Shown here piece after piece: positions 55,462-64,000 of a stretch of 64,000 bases of DNA. Origin of the DNA: Streptomyces shenzhenensis (GTDB lineage: Bacteria; Actinomycetota; Actinomycetes; Streptomycetales; Streptomycetaceae); contig NZ_JAJONF010000008.1 of NCBI RefSeq assembly GCF_021462265.1, positions 124,001-188,000 on the forward strand, read 5' to 3'. A model generated the notes under the pieces. The model saw only the letters and a list, made by a program, of their open reading frames with translations. It was not told the origin of the DNA and made no database searches. Every line of letters begins with the position of its first letter. Within the stretch, counting starts at the first letter, position 1. The translations under genes were made by a program, and so were the position numbers.

Positions 55462-55482
55462 TTTGCAGATGAGCTCTGCGAG

Positions 55483-55554
55483 CTGGCCTACCTGGACTCG
55501 AACCAAGACTAACTGAACCAGAATCAGTCGTGCTGCCAATTACACCATAGGCCA
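55483..55554 (-). tRNA. tRNA-Gln (CUG), acceptor-stem variant
   Basis: As the copy at 55195-55266 except for the acceptor stem TGGCCTA/TAGGCCA, where a U-A pair is replaced by C-G on both strands. It is the first gene of the tRNA array in the direction of transcription. Confidence 0.96.
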
Positions 55555-55645
55555 CTGGAACGCAAGCCCCTGAGGGGATTTTGTTCTAGCTTCGCGCCTC
55601 CGGTTCCGGCCTTACGGCCCGCTCCCCGGCGGCGCAGGAAGAACA

Positions 55646-56389
55646 TTACCTGAAGGTGGACGGGGCTCCAAAACGGGTATCGGCGCGGAGGATCGCGGGC
55701 AGTTCGGCGAGGGAGTCGATCCGGTGCGCACCGGCGGGTGCGTCGGTCCTGGCGGCCGGTCCGGCCGCGGGTCCGTGGCGGTCGAGCCACACCGACAGCA
55801 GCCCGGCGTCGGCGGCTCCCCGCCCGTCGATCTCCGGGTGGTCACCGACGTACGCCACCTGGTGCGGGGCGAGTTCCAGCGCCTCGCAGGCCGCGAGGAA
55901 GGCGGCGGCCGCGGGCTTGGAGACGCCCAGTTCGGCGGCGCACAGGACGGCCTCGAAGCGGTCGTGGACGCCGAGCGTGCGCAGTTTGTGGTCCTGGACG
56001 TGCAGGCTGGAGTTGGACAGCACGGCGTGCCGGTAGCCGGCCGCGAGGGCGTCCAGGGCGGGCAGGACGTCCGGGAAGAGGGTCCAGACGGCCTCGTAGT
56101 GCGCCCGGTACCGGCGGAACCAGTCGTCGGCCTCGGCGTCGGTCAGCCTCGCCTCCAGAAACACCCGCACCCGGTCGCGGCGCTGGTCCTCGAAGGAGAC
56201 CTCGCCCGCCGAGAAGCGCGCCCACTGCTGGTCGGTGATCTCCCGCCACCGCACCAGCGCCGCCTCCGCGCTCCCCCAGCCCGCCAGCAGCCCCTCCGTC
56301 GCCAGATGCGCCCGCATGCCCTCACGGTCGGCGGTCGTGTAGTCGAAAAGGGTGTCGTCGACGTCCCACACCACGGCGCGAATGCTCAT
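55646..56389 (-). CDS. HAD-superfamily hydrolase
   Basis: A 247-residue phosphatase-like enzyme. HAD motif I is VVWDVDDTLFDY (Asp9, Asp11), motif II LSNSSLHV, motif III VSKPAAAAF and motif IV YVGDHPEIDGRGAADAG. The helical cap between motifs I and II is of the C1 type. Substrate unknown. It is divergent from the ParE-like gene with only 36 bases between start codons and lies upstream of the tRNA array. Confidence 0.88.
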   Translation of the reverse strand: MSIRAVVWDVDDTLFDYTTADREGMRAHLATEGLLAGWGSAEAALVRWREITDQQWARFSAGEVSFEDQRRDRVRVFLEARLTDAEADDWFRRYRAHYEAVWTLFPDVLPALDALAAGYRHAVLSNSSLHVQDHKLRTLGVHDRFEAVLCAAELGVSKPAAAAFLAACEALELAPHQVAYVGDHPEIDGRGAADAGLLSVWLDRHGPAAGPAARTDAPAGAHRIDSLAELPAILRADTRFGAPSTFR

Positions 56390-56425
56390 GGTTCCGACGG
56401 TAGCGCGGGCTGGCGCACTGGGGCG

Positions 56426-56710
56426 ATGATCAAGTACCGCGTCCAGTTCACCGCCGAAGCGCGTGCGAGGTACGACGACCTGCCCGAGGAGCGGCGGGCA
56501 CAGCTGGACAAGGCCCTGCGGACACTGGCCCGTGACCCGTTCCGGAAGATCGCGACCGCACCGCTCGGGCCCGCCGAACACCTGCGAAGGACCTATGTGA
56601 GCCCTGGCCCGATGCTGGAGTACGTGGTGGCGGGCGCCGTGATGGTCGTCGTAGTCCTGGAGATCTCCGACGAGTTCGCGTACCTGGTCGACGAGGCCGA
56701 CGCCGTCTGA
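56426..56710 (+). CDS. ParE/RelE-family toxin-like protein
   Basis: A 94-residue protein with the RelE/ParE fold pattern: MIKYRVQFTAEARARYDDLP, helix AQLDKALRTLARDPF and strand LEYVVAGAVMVVVVLEI. No antitoxin gene is seen on either side (a HAD gene is divergent and gltX convergent). It may be an orphan or a domesticated member. GGGGCG lies just before the ATG. Confidence 0.7.
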   Translation: MIKYRVQFTAEARARYDDLPEERRAQLDKALRTLARDPFRKIATAPLGPAEHLRRTYVSPGPMLEYVVAGAVMVVVVLEISDEFAYLVDEADAV

Positions 56711-56719
56711 CGTGAACGC

Positions 56720-56760
56720 GTGAGGGGCGGCGTCCGGGGACTCCGGATGCCGCCCCTCAC
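56720..56760. terminator. Bidirectional terminator between ParE-like gene and gltX
   Basis: An 18-base-pair stem starting GTGAGGGGCGGC and ending GCCGCCCCTCAC with loop GGACT, ten bases beyond the ParE-like stop and 14 beyond gltX. Confidence 0.85.
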
Positions 56761-56773
56761 CTGCGTCCGCGGG

Positions 56774-58297
56774 TTACGCGGCCAGCTTCGCCAGCGCCGC
56801 GTCGATCCTCGCCAGGGTCTTCTCCCTGCCCAGGATCTCCAGGGACTCGAAGAGCGGCAGGCCGACCGTGCGGCCGGTGACGGCGACCCGGACCGGGGCC
56901 TGGGCCTTGCCGAGCTTGAGGCCGTGGGCCTCGCCGGCGGCCAGGACGGCCTCCTTCAGGGACTCGGGAGAGGTCCAGTCGGCCGACGCCAGCCGCTCGC
57001 GGGCCGTGGCCAGAAGGGCGTCGCTGCCCTCCTTCATCGCCTTGGTCCAGGACGCCTCGTCCTCGACCGGCTGCGCCAGGAAGAGGAAGTCGACGTTCTC
57101 GGTGATCTCCGAGAGGACCTTCAGGCGGGTCTGCGCGTGCGGGGCGATCGCCTGCCACTTCGCCTCGTCGAAGTCCTCCGGGGCCCAGGGCGCGAAGGGT
57201 GCCTTCAGCCAGGGCGCGCAGCGCTCCGTGAAGTCCTTCACCTCCAGCATGCGGATGTGGTCGGCGTTGATCGCCTCGCACTTCTTCAGGTCGAAGCGGG
57301 CCGGGTTGGGGTTCACGTCGGAGACGTCGAAGGCCGCGACCATCTCCTGGATCGTGAAGATGTCCTGGTCGGCGGAGAGCGACCAGCCCAGCAGGGAGAG
57401 GTAGTTGAGCAGCCCCTCGGGCAGGAAGCCCCGCTCGCGGTAGAGGTTGAGGGAGGCCTGCGGGTCGCGCTTCGACAGCTTCTTGTTGCCCTCGCCCATG
57501 ACGTAGGGGAGGTGGCCGAAGGCCGGGATCTGCTTCGCGACGCCGAGCTCGATCAGCGCCTGGTAGAGGGCGATCTGGCGCGGGGTGGAGGAGAGCAGGT
57601 CCTCGCCGCGCAGGACGTGGGTGATCTCCATCAGGGCGTCGTCGACCGGGTTGACCAGCGTGTACAGCGGGGCGCCGTTCGCGCGGACGATGCCGTAGTC
57701 CGGGACGTTCTCCGGGGTGAAGGTCAGCTCGCCGCGGACCAGGTCGGTGAAGGTGATCGTCTCGTCGGGCATCCGGAACCGGACGATCGGCGTACGTCCC
57801 TGGGCCTTGAACTGCGCCACCTGCTCCTCGGTGAGGTCGCGGCAGTGGCCGTCGTAGCCGGACGGCCGGCCGGCGGCGCGGGCGGCCTCGCGGCGGCTGT
57901 CCAGCTCCTCCTGGGAGCAGTAGCAGTGGTAGGCGTGGCCGGCGCCCAGGAGCTTGGCGGCGACGTCGGCGTAGATGTCCATGCGCTGCGACTGGCGGTA
58001 CGGCGCGTGCGGGCCGCCGACCTCGGGGCCCTCGTCCCAGTCGAAGCCCAGCCAGCGCATCGCGTCGAGCAGCTGCTGGTACGACTCCTCGGAGTCGCGG
58101 GCCGCGTCGGTGTCCTCGATGCGGAATACGAATTGGGCTCCGCTGCCCTGGTGGTGCCGGGCGAACGCCCAGTTGAACAGGGCGGTGCGGACCAGGCCCA
58201 CGTGGGGGTTGCCGGTGGGTGAGGGGCAGAAACGTACGCGCGGGGGTACCCCCGGCGCGAGCGAAGTCGAGGGCCTGGGGGAGGGTGCGCTAGCCAC
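56774..58297 (-). CDS. gltX: Glutamyl-tRNA synthetase
   Basis: Class I synthetase of 507 residues. The HIGH-type motif is in [18 protein letters not shown] and the KMSKS-type loop is [10 protein letters not shown] near residue 270. In actinobacteria it also charges tRNA-Gln with glutamate, later amidated by GatCAB (known). The GTG at 58297 has AAGG upstream and overlaps the preceding FAH-family gene by eight bases; a TTG three codons earlier is less likely. The tRNA-Glu/Gln array lies 1.2 kb downstream on the same strand. Confidence 0.95.
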   Translation of the reverse strand: MASAPSPRPSTSLAPGVPPRVRFCPSPTGNPHVGLVRTALFNWAFARHHQGSGAQFVFRIEDTDAARDSEESYQQLLDAMRWLGFDWDEGPEVGGPHAPYRQSQRMDIYADVAAKLLGAGHAYHCYCSQEELDSRREAARAAGRPSGYDGHCRDLTEEQVAQFKAQGRTPIVRFRMPDETITFTDLVRGELTFTPENVPDYGIVRANGAPLYTLVNPVDDALMEITHVLRGEDLLSSTPRQIALYQALIELGVAKQIPAFGHLPYVMGEGNKKLSKRDPQASLNLYRERGFLPEGLLNYLSLLGWSLSADQDIFTIQEMVAAFDVSDVNPNPARFDLKKCEAINADHIRMLEVKDFTERCAPWLKAPFAPWAPEDFDEAKWQAIAPHAQTRLKVLSEITENVDFLFLAQPVEDEASWTKAMKEGSDALLATARERLASADWTSPESLKEAVLAAGEAHGLKLGKAQAPVRVAVTGRTVGLPLFESLEILGREKTLARIDAALAKLAA

Positions 58298-59075
58298 GCT
58301 TGACAACCTTGTTGGTGAGAGTGCCGATGCCTTCGATGGTGACGGCGACCTCGTCGCCGACGTGGAGGGGGCCGACCCCTGCCGGGGTGCCGGTGAGGAT
58401 GACGTCGCCGGGGAGCAGCGTCATGGCCTCGGTGATGTTGACGATCAGGTCCGCGATGGAGTGGATCATCTCGCTCGTACGGCCGAGCTGGCGCTGTTCG
58501 CCGTTGACCGTGAGCTGGATGGTCAGGTCGGACGCGGTGGCGAGGTCCAGGTCCGTCTCCACCCAGGGACCGAGCGGGCAGGAGGAGTCGAAGCCCTTGG
58601 CCCGCGCCCACTGCTTCTCGCGCCGCTGGACGTCGCGGGCGGTGACGTCGTTCGCGCAGGTGTAGCCGAGGATCACGTCCGCGACGCGCTCGCGCGGGAC
58701 CTCGCGGCACATGCGGCCGATGACCACGGCCAGTTCGGCCTCGTGGTGGAGGTCCTGGGAGAAGGACGGGTACTGGATGTCGTCGCCGGGGCCGATCACC
58801 GAGGTGGACGGCTTGAAGAAGGCGAAGGGGACGTCCGGGACCTCGTTGCCCAGCTCCTTCGCGTGCTCCGCGTAGTTGCGGCCGTAGGCGACGACCTTGT
58901 TGGGGAGCACCGGCGGGAGCAGCCGGACCTTGCTGACCGGGACCTTCGTACCGGAGAGCTCGAAGTCCGCGAACGGAATGCCCTTGATGATGTCGAGGAC
59001 GAGTTCGTCCTGCTTGTCGCCCTCGACAGCACCGAAGGCGACGTTCCCGTCGATGGAGAACCTGGCGATGCGCAC
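58290..59075 (-). CDS. Fumarylacetoacetate hydrolase family protein
   Basis: A 261-residue member of the FAH family, which includes acylpyruvases, oxaloacetate decarboxylases and isomerases of aromatic catabolism. The conserved blocks are [30 protein letters not shown], the metal ligands in [26 protein letters not shown] and [10 protein letters not shown]. Substrate cannot be chosen from sequence. It is translationally coupled to gltX, an arrangement common in actinobacteria. Confidence 0.9.
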   Translation of the reverse strand: MRIARFSIDGNVAFGAVEGDKQDELVLDIIKGIPFADFELSGTKVPVSKVRLLPPVLPNKVVAYGRNYAEHAKELGNEVPDVPFAFFKPSTSVIGPGDDIQYPSFSQDLHHEAELAVVIGRMCREVPRERVADVILGYTCANDVTARDVQRREKQWARAKGFDSSCPLGPWVETDLDLATASDLTIQLTVNGEQRQLGRTSEMIHSIADLIVNITEAMTLLPGDVILTGTPAGVGPLHVGDEVAVTIEGIGTLTNKVVKRG

Positions 59076-59199
59076 GGGATCCTGGCGCCCCTCACTGAGC
59101 CGGCTGGAGTCTGACGCTCCAGGCTAACGCGGTGAGGGGTGGCCGCCGCGGAATAACCCGGTCACCGGGTGGGTGAGTGAACGGCGGCCGGGTCCCGTA

Positions 59200-59376
59200 C
59201 TACTCCGCGGCCGGGGTCCCGGCCGGGATCTCCATGAGGATGGTGCGCCGGGGGTTGGCGGTCTGGGCGGGCAGGTCGAGGGAGTGCTCTGGCAGCTCGG
59301 GGGTCTGCAGTTCCTCGGCGTCCTTGAGGTGGGCGAGGGTGGTGCGGCGGGGGTTGGCTATGTTGCGGAACATCAT
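59200..59376 (-). CDS. Small peptide with duplicated ANPRRT motif
   Basis: A 58-residue peptide beginning MMFRNIANPRRTTLAHLK and ending TANPRRTILMEIPAGTPAAE: the block ANPRRT-x-L occurs twice, about 32 residues apart, around a proline- and acid-rich middle (ELQTPELPEHSLDLPAQ). The start is uncertain: the second ATG or an ATG at 59457 in the same frame are options, and no strong ribosome site is visible. No function or modification enzyme is recognised nearby. Confidence 0.55.
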   Translation of the reverse strand: MMFRNIANPRRTTLAHLKDAEELQTPELPEHSLDLPAQTANPRRTILMEIPAGTPAAE

Positions 59377-59457
59377 CGTCGTCTTCACGGTTGCAGTGGA
59401 CCCCGTCGTGTGTGGGTTGGCAGAGACTTCCCTCTTGTAAAGCGTCAGGCTAAACAT

Positions 59458-59953
59458 CGAATTCCCGGCCGAAGCCGCCAAGAGGCCTGGAAGCAGGTGT
59501 GAGTTTGCTCACGAGGCCAGGGACAAGGCGGTCATTTCCGGCCGGCAACTCAGGGCAACGAAACGGACATTGACGAACTGAAGCTGTCATTCCGCTCCCG
59601 ATCATGGCGACTGGGACACGGCCCACCCCTAGCCCACTGACAGGCATACGTCCGTTATGTACGCGATCGGCTTCCACATCTCGTGACACGTCACTCACAC
59701 GCTGTCACGGAGGTCACAGCTCGGTCCACGGCCCTTGTTGGAGATCCCCCACTGTGCTGGAATTCCACGGACCGCCGCAGGATCGAGCCGGCGCGCAGGG
59801 GGCGCAACAGCGCCGAGTGGCGGTGAGACAGGGGGAACCAGCGCCGGTCACACTCACACCACCAGGGGGCGCATTCAGGGCGCTCCCCGTACCACGCCGA
59901 CACCGTGTCCTTCCGTTCCCGGAGGGGCGCCTGGTCCAGAGGTTGCGACGCTA
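59458..59953. other. Long region upstream of the conservon
   Basis: About 500 bases without a convincing gene. It contains the BldD-like dyad at 59683-59694 and a second imperfect repeat GCTGTCACGGAGGTCACAGC close after it. The frame of cvnA is open through part of it, but the region upstream of 59954 has no ribosome site and weaker coding bias. Probably a complex promoter. Confidence 0.4.
59683..59694. promoter_or_regulatory. BldD-like dyad upstream of cvnA
   Basis: GTGA-CACG-TCAC fits the core of the BldD developmental regulator consensus (AGTGA-N-TCACC), 260 bases before the cvnA start. Assignment is by pattern only. Confidence 0.4.
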
Positions 59954-62900
59954 GTGCAGGGACGTTTCAAGAGGGATGGCAGCGCTCCGGCGGAGCCGGA
60001 GGCGCACGGCGGGACCGACCGCGGTTCCTCGCCCCAGCACGCCCAGAATCCGGGCCCGGCTCCGGCCGGTGGTGTCGGTGACGGCGGCGAGCGCTCCGGG
60101 CGCCCCGCCGTATCGGCGTCTTCGGGCCCCCAACCGGCCGCCGCGCCGACTCCGCCCATCAAGCACCCGCAGGGCACGTCCGGCCCGGGCTCGCGCATAG
60201 CCCTGCGCAACTGGCGTATCTCCACGCGTCTGGTGTCGCTGCTCGCGCTCCCCGTGGTGGCGGCGACGACGCTGGGCGCGGTGCGCATCAACCAGTCGCT
60301 CGACGACATCCAGCAGCTCGACAACATGAAGCTGCTGACGGACATGACCAAGCAGGCGACCGAACTGGCCGCCGCGCTCCAGGACGAGCGCGACGAGACG
60401 GCCGGTCCGCTGGCGCACGGCGCGTCGCCCACGAACGTCGCGGTCAAGGGTTTCGAGGACAAGACCGACCGCGCCCGCGACAACTTCCTCAACGCCTCCG
60501 AGGAAATCGACACCGCGAGCAAGACCGGTCAGCTCCAGGGCGTCCGCGACAGCCTCGTCGGTCTGGCCGGCCAGCTGGACGACCTGGCGAAGATCCGCAA
60601 GGACGCCTACCAGCAGAAGGAGAACTCGACCCAGACGGTCGAGGCCTACCACCGGCTGATCACCCAGCTGATCGACCTCTCCCAGGACATGGCGCAGGCC
60701 TCCAGCAACCCGGAGATGATCCAGCGCACCCGCGCCCTGGCGGCGTTCTCCACCGCCAAGGAGTACGCGTCCGTGCAGCGCGCCGTCATCGCCGCGGCCC
60801 TGCCCGCCAACGGCACGAGCACCGGTGACCTCTCCGAGAACGACCGCCTGTACGGCCAGTCCGCCGAGGAGAGCGAGACCTCCGAGCTCACGATCTTCCG
60901 GAAGATCTACGCCGGCAACGCGGCCGACCTGCTCAGCCCGATCGACGGGAACAACCCGACGATCGAGGCCGCGGACACCTACGCCAAGCGTGCCCTCGGC
61001 GCCCAGAACGGCCTGAACGAGCTCAGCAAGCGGTCCTACCTCGACTGGGTCGACGACAGCTCGACCAAGATCGACCAGATGCAGAAGATCGAGCACACCC
61101 TGCTCGAGGACATGGAGCAGAAGGCGCGCGAGCTGCGCAGCTCCTCCGAGCAGTCGGCGATCATCTCCGGTGCGCTGATCCTGCTCGTCCTCGGTGTCTC
61201 GCTGGTCGGCGCCTTCATCGTGGCCCGCTCCATGATCCGCTCGCTTCGACGCCTCCAGGAGACCGCCACCAAGGTCGCCCAGGACCGCCTGCCCGAGCTG
61301 GTCAAGCAGCTGTCCGAGTCCGACCCGCAGGACGTCGACACGTCCGTGGAGTCGGTCGGTGTGCACTCCCGGGACGAGATCGGCCAGGTGGCCGCGGCCT
61401 TCGACGACGTGCACCGCGAGGCGGTCCGCCTCGCCGCCGAGCAGGCCCTGCTGCGGGGCAACGTCAACGCGATGTTCACCAACCTCTCGCGCCGCTCCCA
61501 GGGCCTCATCCAGCGTCAGCTCTCGCTCATCTCCGAACTGGAGTCCCGCGAGGCCGACCCGGACCAGCTGTCCTCCCTCTTCAAGCTCGACCACCTCGCG
61601 ACGCGTATGCGCCGTAACGGTGAGAACCTCCTCGTCCTCGCCGGTGAGGAGCCCGGCCGCCGCTGGACCCGCCCGGTCCCGCTGGTCGACGTGCTCCGCG
61701 CCGCCGCCTCCGAGGTGGAGCAGTACGAGCGGATCGAACTGGCCGCGGTGCCGACCACGGAAGTGGCCGGCCGCGTGGTCAACGACCTCGTGCACCTGCT
61801 CGCCGAGCTCCTCGAGAACGCCACCTCGTTCTCCTCGCCGCAGACCAAGGTCAAGGTGACCGGTCACGCGCTGCCCGACGGCCGCGTGCTGATCGAGATC
61901 CACGACACCGGTATCGGCCTCTCCCCCGAGGACCTCGCGGCGATCAACGAGCGGCTCGCCTCGCCGCCCACCGTGGACGTCTCCGTCTCCCGCCGCATGG
62001 GTCTGTTCGTGGTCGGCCGGCTGTCCCAGCGGCACGGCATCCGCATCCAGCTGCGCCCGTCCGACTCCGGTGGTACGACCGCGCTGGTCATGCTCCCCGT
62101 CGACGTGGCCCAGGGCGGCAAGAAGCCCGCTCCCGGCAAGCCCGGCGCCCCGGCGCCGTCCGGTGGTCCGGCCGCCGCGCAGGCCGCGGCCGGTGCGGCC
62201 GCCGCCCGTCGCGGCAACGGCCAGGGGGGCGCTCCCGGTCCGCTCGGCGCGGGTGCCCCGGCCCCGGCGCTCGGCGGCGGTGCGGGTTCACGCGGCCAGG
62301 TCGGCGCCGGTCTCGGCCCCCGGGCCGCGCTGCCCGGCGCGGGCCCGAACGGCGGCCGTCCCGGTGGACCGGGCGGCGGCCGCGGCTCGCAGGGCCGGCC
62401 GAACACCGGTGCCGGTGCCTTCGGCAACCAGGACGCGTTCGGCAACCCGCAGGACTCCTTCGGGGGTCAGGACGCCTTCGGCGGTCAGGACGCCTTCGGC
62501 AACCGCGGCCAGGTGCCGCCCCAGCGCTCCGCGAACTCCTCCGACCAGGGCCGTCAGCCCCAGCTGCCGCCGCGTGGTGGCCCGCGGGCCGAGCTGCCCG
62601 GCGGCAACCCGTCGGCGGGCCGGCCCAGCTGGAGCGACGACAACGCCCAGCCGCCGCTCTCCCGTGCCTCGCTGGACACCCCGCGCGGCCACGACGAGCA
62701 GGACCCGACCCACACCGCGCCGATGCCCCGCATCGACGACCGGCAGGACCTCGGCGCCACCTCCCAGATGCCGGCGATCCCGCAGTCCCCGCCGACCGGT
62801 GAGTTCCCGCGCCCCGACTTCAACACGCCGAACGGCACGCAGAACACGGGCTCGTTCCCGCGGCCGGGCACCACCGGCCCCCAGGACACCGGCTCCTTCC

Positions 62901-63895
62901 CGCGCCCGAACGGCAACGGCCAGTACGACACGGGCTCGTTCCCGCGCCCGAACGGCAACGGCCAGCAGGACACCGGCTCCTTCCCGCGCCCGAACGGCAA
63001 CGGGCAGTACGACACGGGCTCGTTCCCGCGGCCGGGCACCAGCGGCCCCCAGGACACCGGCTCGTTCCCGCGCCCGAACGTCAACGGCCAGCAGGACTCC
63101 GGCCAGTTCGTGCGCTCCGATGTCTTCGGCACGCCGCCCGCCCCGCAGAACGGCTCGCAGAACACCGGGCAGTTCGCCGCTCCGCAGGCCTACGACAACG
63201 GCTCCACCGGCCAGTACGCCGCGCCGTCCTTCGACGGCGGCTCCACCGGACAGCACTCCCTGCCCGGCCGCCAGAACGGCTACCCGGGCAACGGCCAGAA
63301 CGGCAACGGCCGGCACGGCACGGGCCAGTTCGAGCGTCCGGGGACCAACGGCCGCGGCATCGACTACGGCGCGCCGCAGCGGCCGCCGGTCCGCCAGGAG
63401 CCGGAGGCGTTGCCGCCGGCCACCGGTCCCGGTGACGGTCGTACCCCGCTGTACGACACGCTGGAGACCAACTGGTTCCACGGCGGCCAGCAGGAGCAGG
63501 TACAGCAGCCGCAGAGCAACGGCAACGGCGCGGCCTCGATTCCGCCGGTGCCCTCCCAGCCGCCGGCGTCCGCCGCGGCCCCCCAGCGTCCCGCCCAGAC
63601 TGCCTGGCGCACCTCCCCGAACGACGACCTCGTCCGGCAGGCGGAGCGTGTACGGCAGCCGGCGGCGGGCGGCGTCACCACCTCCGGCCTGCCGCGCCGG
63701 GTGCCCCGGGCGAACCTCGTGCCGGGCACGGCTCAGCAGCAACAGCACCACACCGGTCCGCAGGTCTCGCGTGCGCCTGATGACGTCCGCGGCCGGCTGA
63801 CCAACCTCCGTCGGGGTATCGCACAGGGTCGACAGGCCGGCACCCCCCCGCAGACCGGCAACTTCCCGAGCCCCACTCACCAGCAGGAGCGTTAG
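59954..63895 (+). CDS. cvnA: Conservon sensor kinase-like protein CvnA
   Basis: A 1313-residue membrane protein heading a conservon, the actinobacterial set cvnA-D (kinase-like, roadblock, DUF742, Ras-like GTPase). It has two membrane segments (about 93-112 and 402-422) bracketing a nitrate-sensor-like extracellular domain, then HAMP, then a histidine-kinase-type ATPase domain (VHLLAELLENATSFSSP, EIHDTGIGLSPEDL, GLFVVGRLSQRHGI); no clear phosphorylated histidine box is seen. The last 590 residues are Gly/Pro/Asn-rich, with six TGSFPRP repeats. GTG at 59954 (VQGRFKRDGS) has AGAGG upstream. Confidence 0.9.
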   Translation: MQGRFKRDGSAPAEPEAHGGTDRGSSPQHAQNPGPAPAGGVGDGGERSGRPAVSASSGPQPAAAPTPPIKHPQGTSGPGSRIALRNWRISTRLVSLLALPVVAATTLGAVRINQSLDDIQQLDNMKLLTDMTKQATELAAALQDERDETAGPLAHGASPTNVAVKGFEDKTDRARDNFLNASEEIDTASKTGQLQGVRDSLVGLAGQLDDLAKIRKDAYQQKENSTQTVEAYHRLITQLIDLSQDMAQASSNPEMIQRTRALAAFSTAKEYASVQRAVIAAALPANGTSTGDLSENDRLYGQSAEESETSELTIFRKIYAGNAADLLSPIDGNNPTIEAADTYAKRALGAQNGLNELSKRSYLDWVDDSSTKIDQMQKIEHTLLEDMEQKARELRSSSEQSAIISGALILLVLGVSLVGAFIVARSMIRSLRRLQETATKVAQDRLPELVKQLSESDPQDVDTSVESVGVHSRDEIGQVAAAFDDVHREAVRLAAEQALLRGNVNAMFTNLSRRSQGLIQRQLSLISELESREADPDQLSSLFKLDHLATRMRRNGENLLVLAGEEPGRRWTRPVPLVDVLRAAASEVEQYERIELAAVPTTEVAGRVVNDLVHLLAELLENATSFSSPQTKVKVTGHALPDGRVLIEIHDTGIGLSPEDLAAINERLASPPTVDVSVSRRMGLFVVGRLSQRHGIRIQLRPSDSGGTTALVMLPVDVAQGGKKPAPGKPGAPAPSGGPAAAQAAAGAAAARRGNGQGGAPGPLGAGAPAPALGGGAGSRGQVGAGLGPRAALPGAGPNGGRPGGPGGGRGSQGRPNTGAGAFGNQDAFGNPQDSFGGQDAFGGQDAFGNRGQVPPQRSANSSDQGRQPQLPPRGGPRAELPGGNPSAGRPSWSDDNAQPPLSRASLDTPRGHDEQDPTHTAPMPRIDDRQDLGATSQMPAIPQSPPTGEFPRPDFNTPNGTQNTGSFPRPGTTGPQDTGSFPRPNGNGQYDTGSFPRPNGNGQQDTGSFPRPNGNGQYDTGSFPRPGTSGPQDTGSFPRPNVNGQQDSGQFVRSDVFGTPPAPQNGSQNTGQFAAPQAYDNGSTGQYAAPSFDGGSTGQHSLPGRQNGYPGNGQNGNGRHGTGQFERPGTNGRGIDYGAPQRPPVRQEPEALPPATGPGDGRTPLYDTLETNWFHGGQQEQVQQPQSNGNGAASIPPVPSQPPASAAAPQRPAQTAWRTSPNDDLVRQAERVRQPAAGGVTTSGLPRRVPRANLVPGTAQQQQHHTGPQVSRAPDDVRGRLTNLRRGIAQGRQAGTPPQTGNFPSPTHQQER

Positions 63896-63904
63896 TTGAG
63901 TCAG

Positions 63905-64000
63905 ATGAGCCAGGCGGCACAGAACCTCAACTGGTTGATCACCAACTTCGTGGACAACACCCCGGGGGTGTCCCACACCGTCGTCGTGTCCGCCGACGGT
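63905..64000 (+). CDS. cvnB: Roadblock/LC7 protein CvnB (partial)
   Basis: Only the first 32 codons are present: MSQAAQNLNWLITNFVDNTP then GVSHTVVVSADG, the start of a conservon roadblock/LC7 protein. It begins nine bases after the cvnA stop, as expected for the cvnABCD operon. The gene runs past the window end. Confidence 0.92.
   Translation, partial: MSQAAQNLNWLITNFVDNTPGVSHTVVVSADG

Overview
The window is about 64 kb of a very GC-rich actinobacterial chromosome. Base composition, gene content and gene order all point to a Streptomyces core region. The order resembles what I remember of the S. coelicolor chromosome around SCO5544-SCO5596, running in reverse; that comparison is from memory, with no database behind it. 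The protein set agrees: NsdA, NdgR, a lysine-tailed HupS, GlcP, a CvnA-type conservon kinase, and AmtB-GlnK-GlnD without the enterobacterial layout.

Layout. 1-3.4 kb: lepB (cut by the window edge), rplS, trmD-rimM, khpA-rpsP. 3.7-5.8 kb: a SprT-like zincin and a methyltransferase. 5.9-12 kb: ffh, then amtB-glnK-glnD behind a GlnR-type site. 12.2-16.1 kb: nsdA, a small prim-pol protein, ftsY. 16.2-20.7 kb: an NCS1 permease, a luciferase-like oxidoreductase and glcP with a clear promoter/operator. 20.9-25.7 kb: smc, a small coiled-coil gene, acylphosphatase. 25.9-32.6 kb: a CAP protein, an HxlR regulator, mutM, rnc-rpmF-yceD, a DivIVA-like protein, coaD-rsmD. 32.7-41.9 kb: recG, a translationally coupled HSP90-like/TPR pair, a FakA-like protein, rpmB. 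42-49 kb: thiL-thiD, a stand-alone Lrp ligand domain, a lipoprotein, ddlA, plsC-gpsA, cofC with a small partner. 49-53.3 kb: hupS, leuC-leuD, ndgR. 53.3-59.4 kb: intergenic repeats, a divergent MerR/DUF4188 pair, five tRNA genes (Glu-Gln-Glu-Glu-Gln), a HAD phosphatase, a ParE-like toxin, gltX with an FAH-family enzyme, and a small repeated-motif peptide. 59.9-64 kb: cvnA and the start of cvnB, the first genes of a conservon.

How the parts fit. Most genes are housekeeping: translation (rplS, rpsP, rpmF, rpmB, trmD, rimM, rsmD, gltX, tRNAs), protein targeting (ffh, ftsY, lepB), chromosome structure and repair (smc, hupS, mutM, recG) and cofactor, lipid and wall synthesis (coaD, thiDL, gpsA, plsC, ddlA, cofC). 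Regulators with visible candidate operators sit among them: GlnR at amtB, a LacI-type site at glcP, HxlR, NdgR and MerR sites. The least ordinary content is the HSP90-like/TPR pair inserted between recG and the fakA-rpmB block, the small ANPRRT-repeat peptide, the intergenic repeat arrays at 18.8 and 53.5 kb, and seven exact copies of a 12-base palindrome inside coding regions. I found no prophage, insertion sequence, CRISPR array or biosynthetic cluster.
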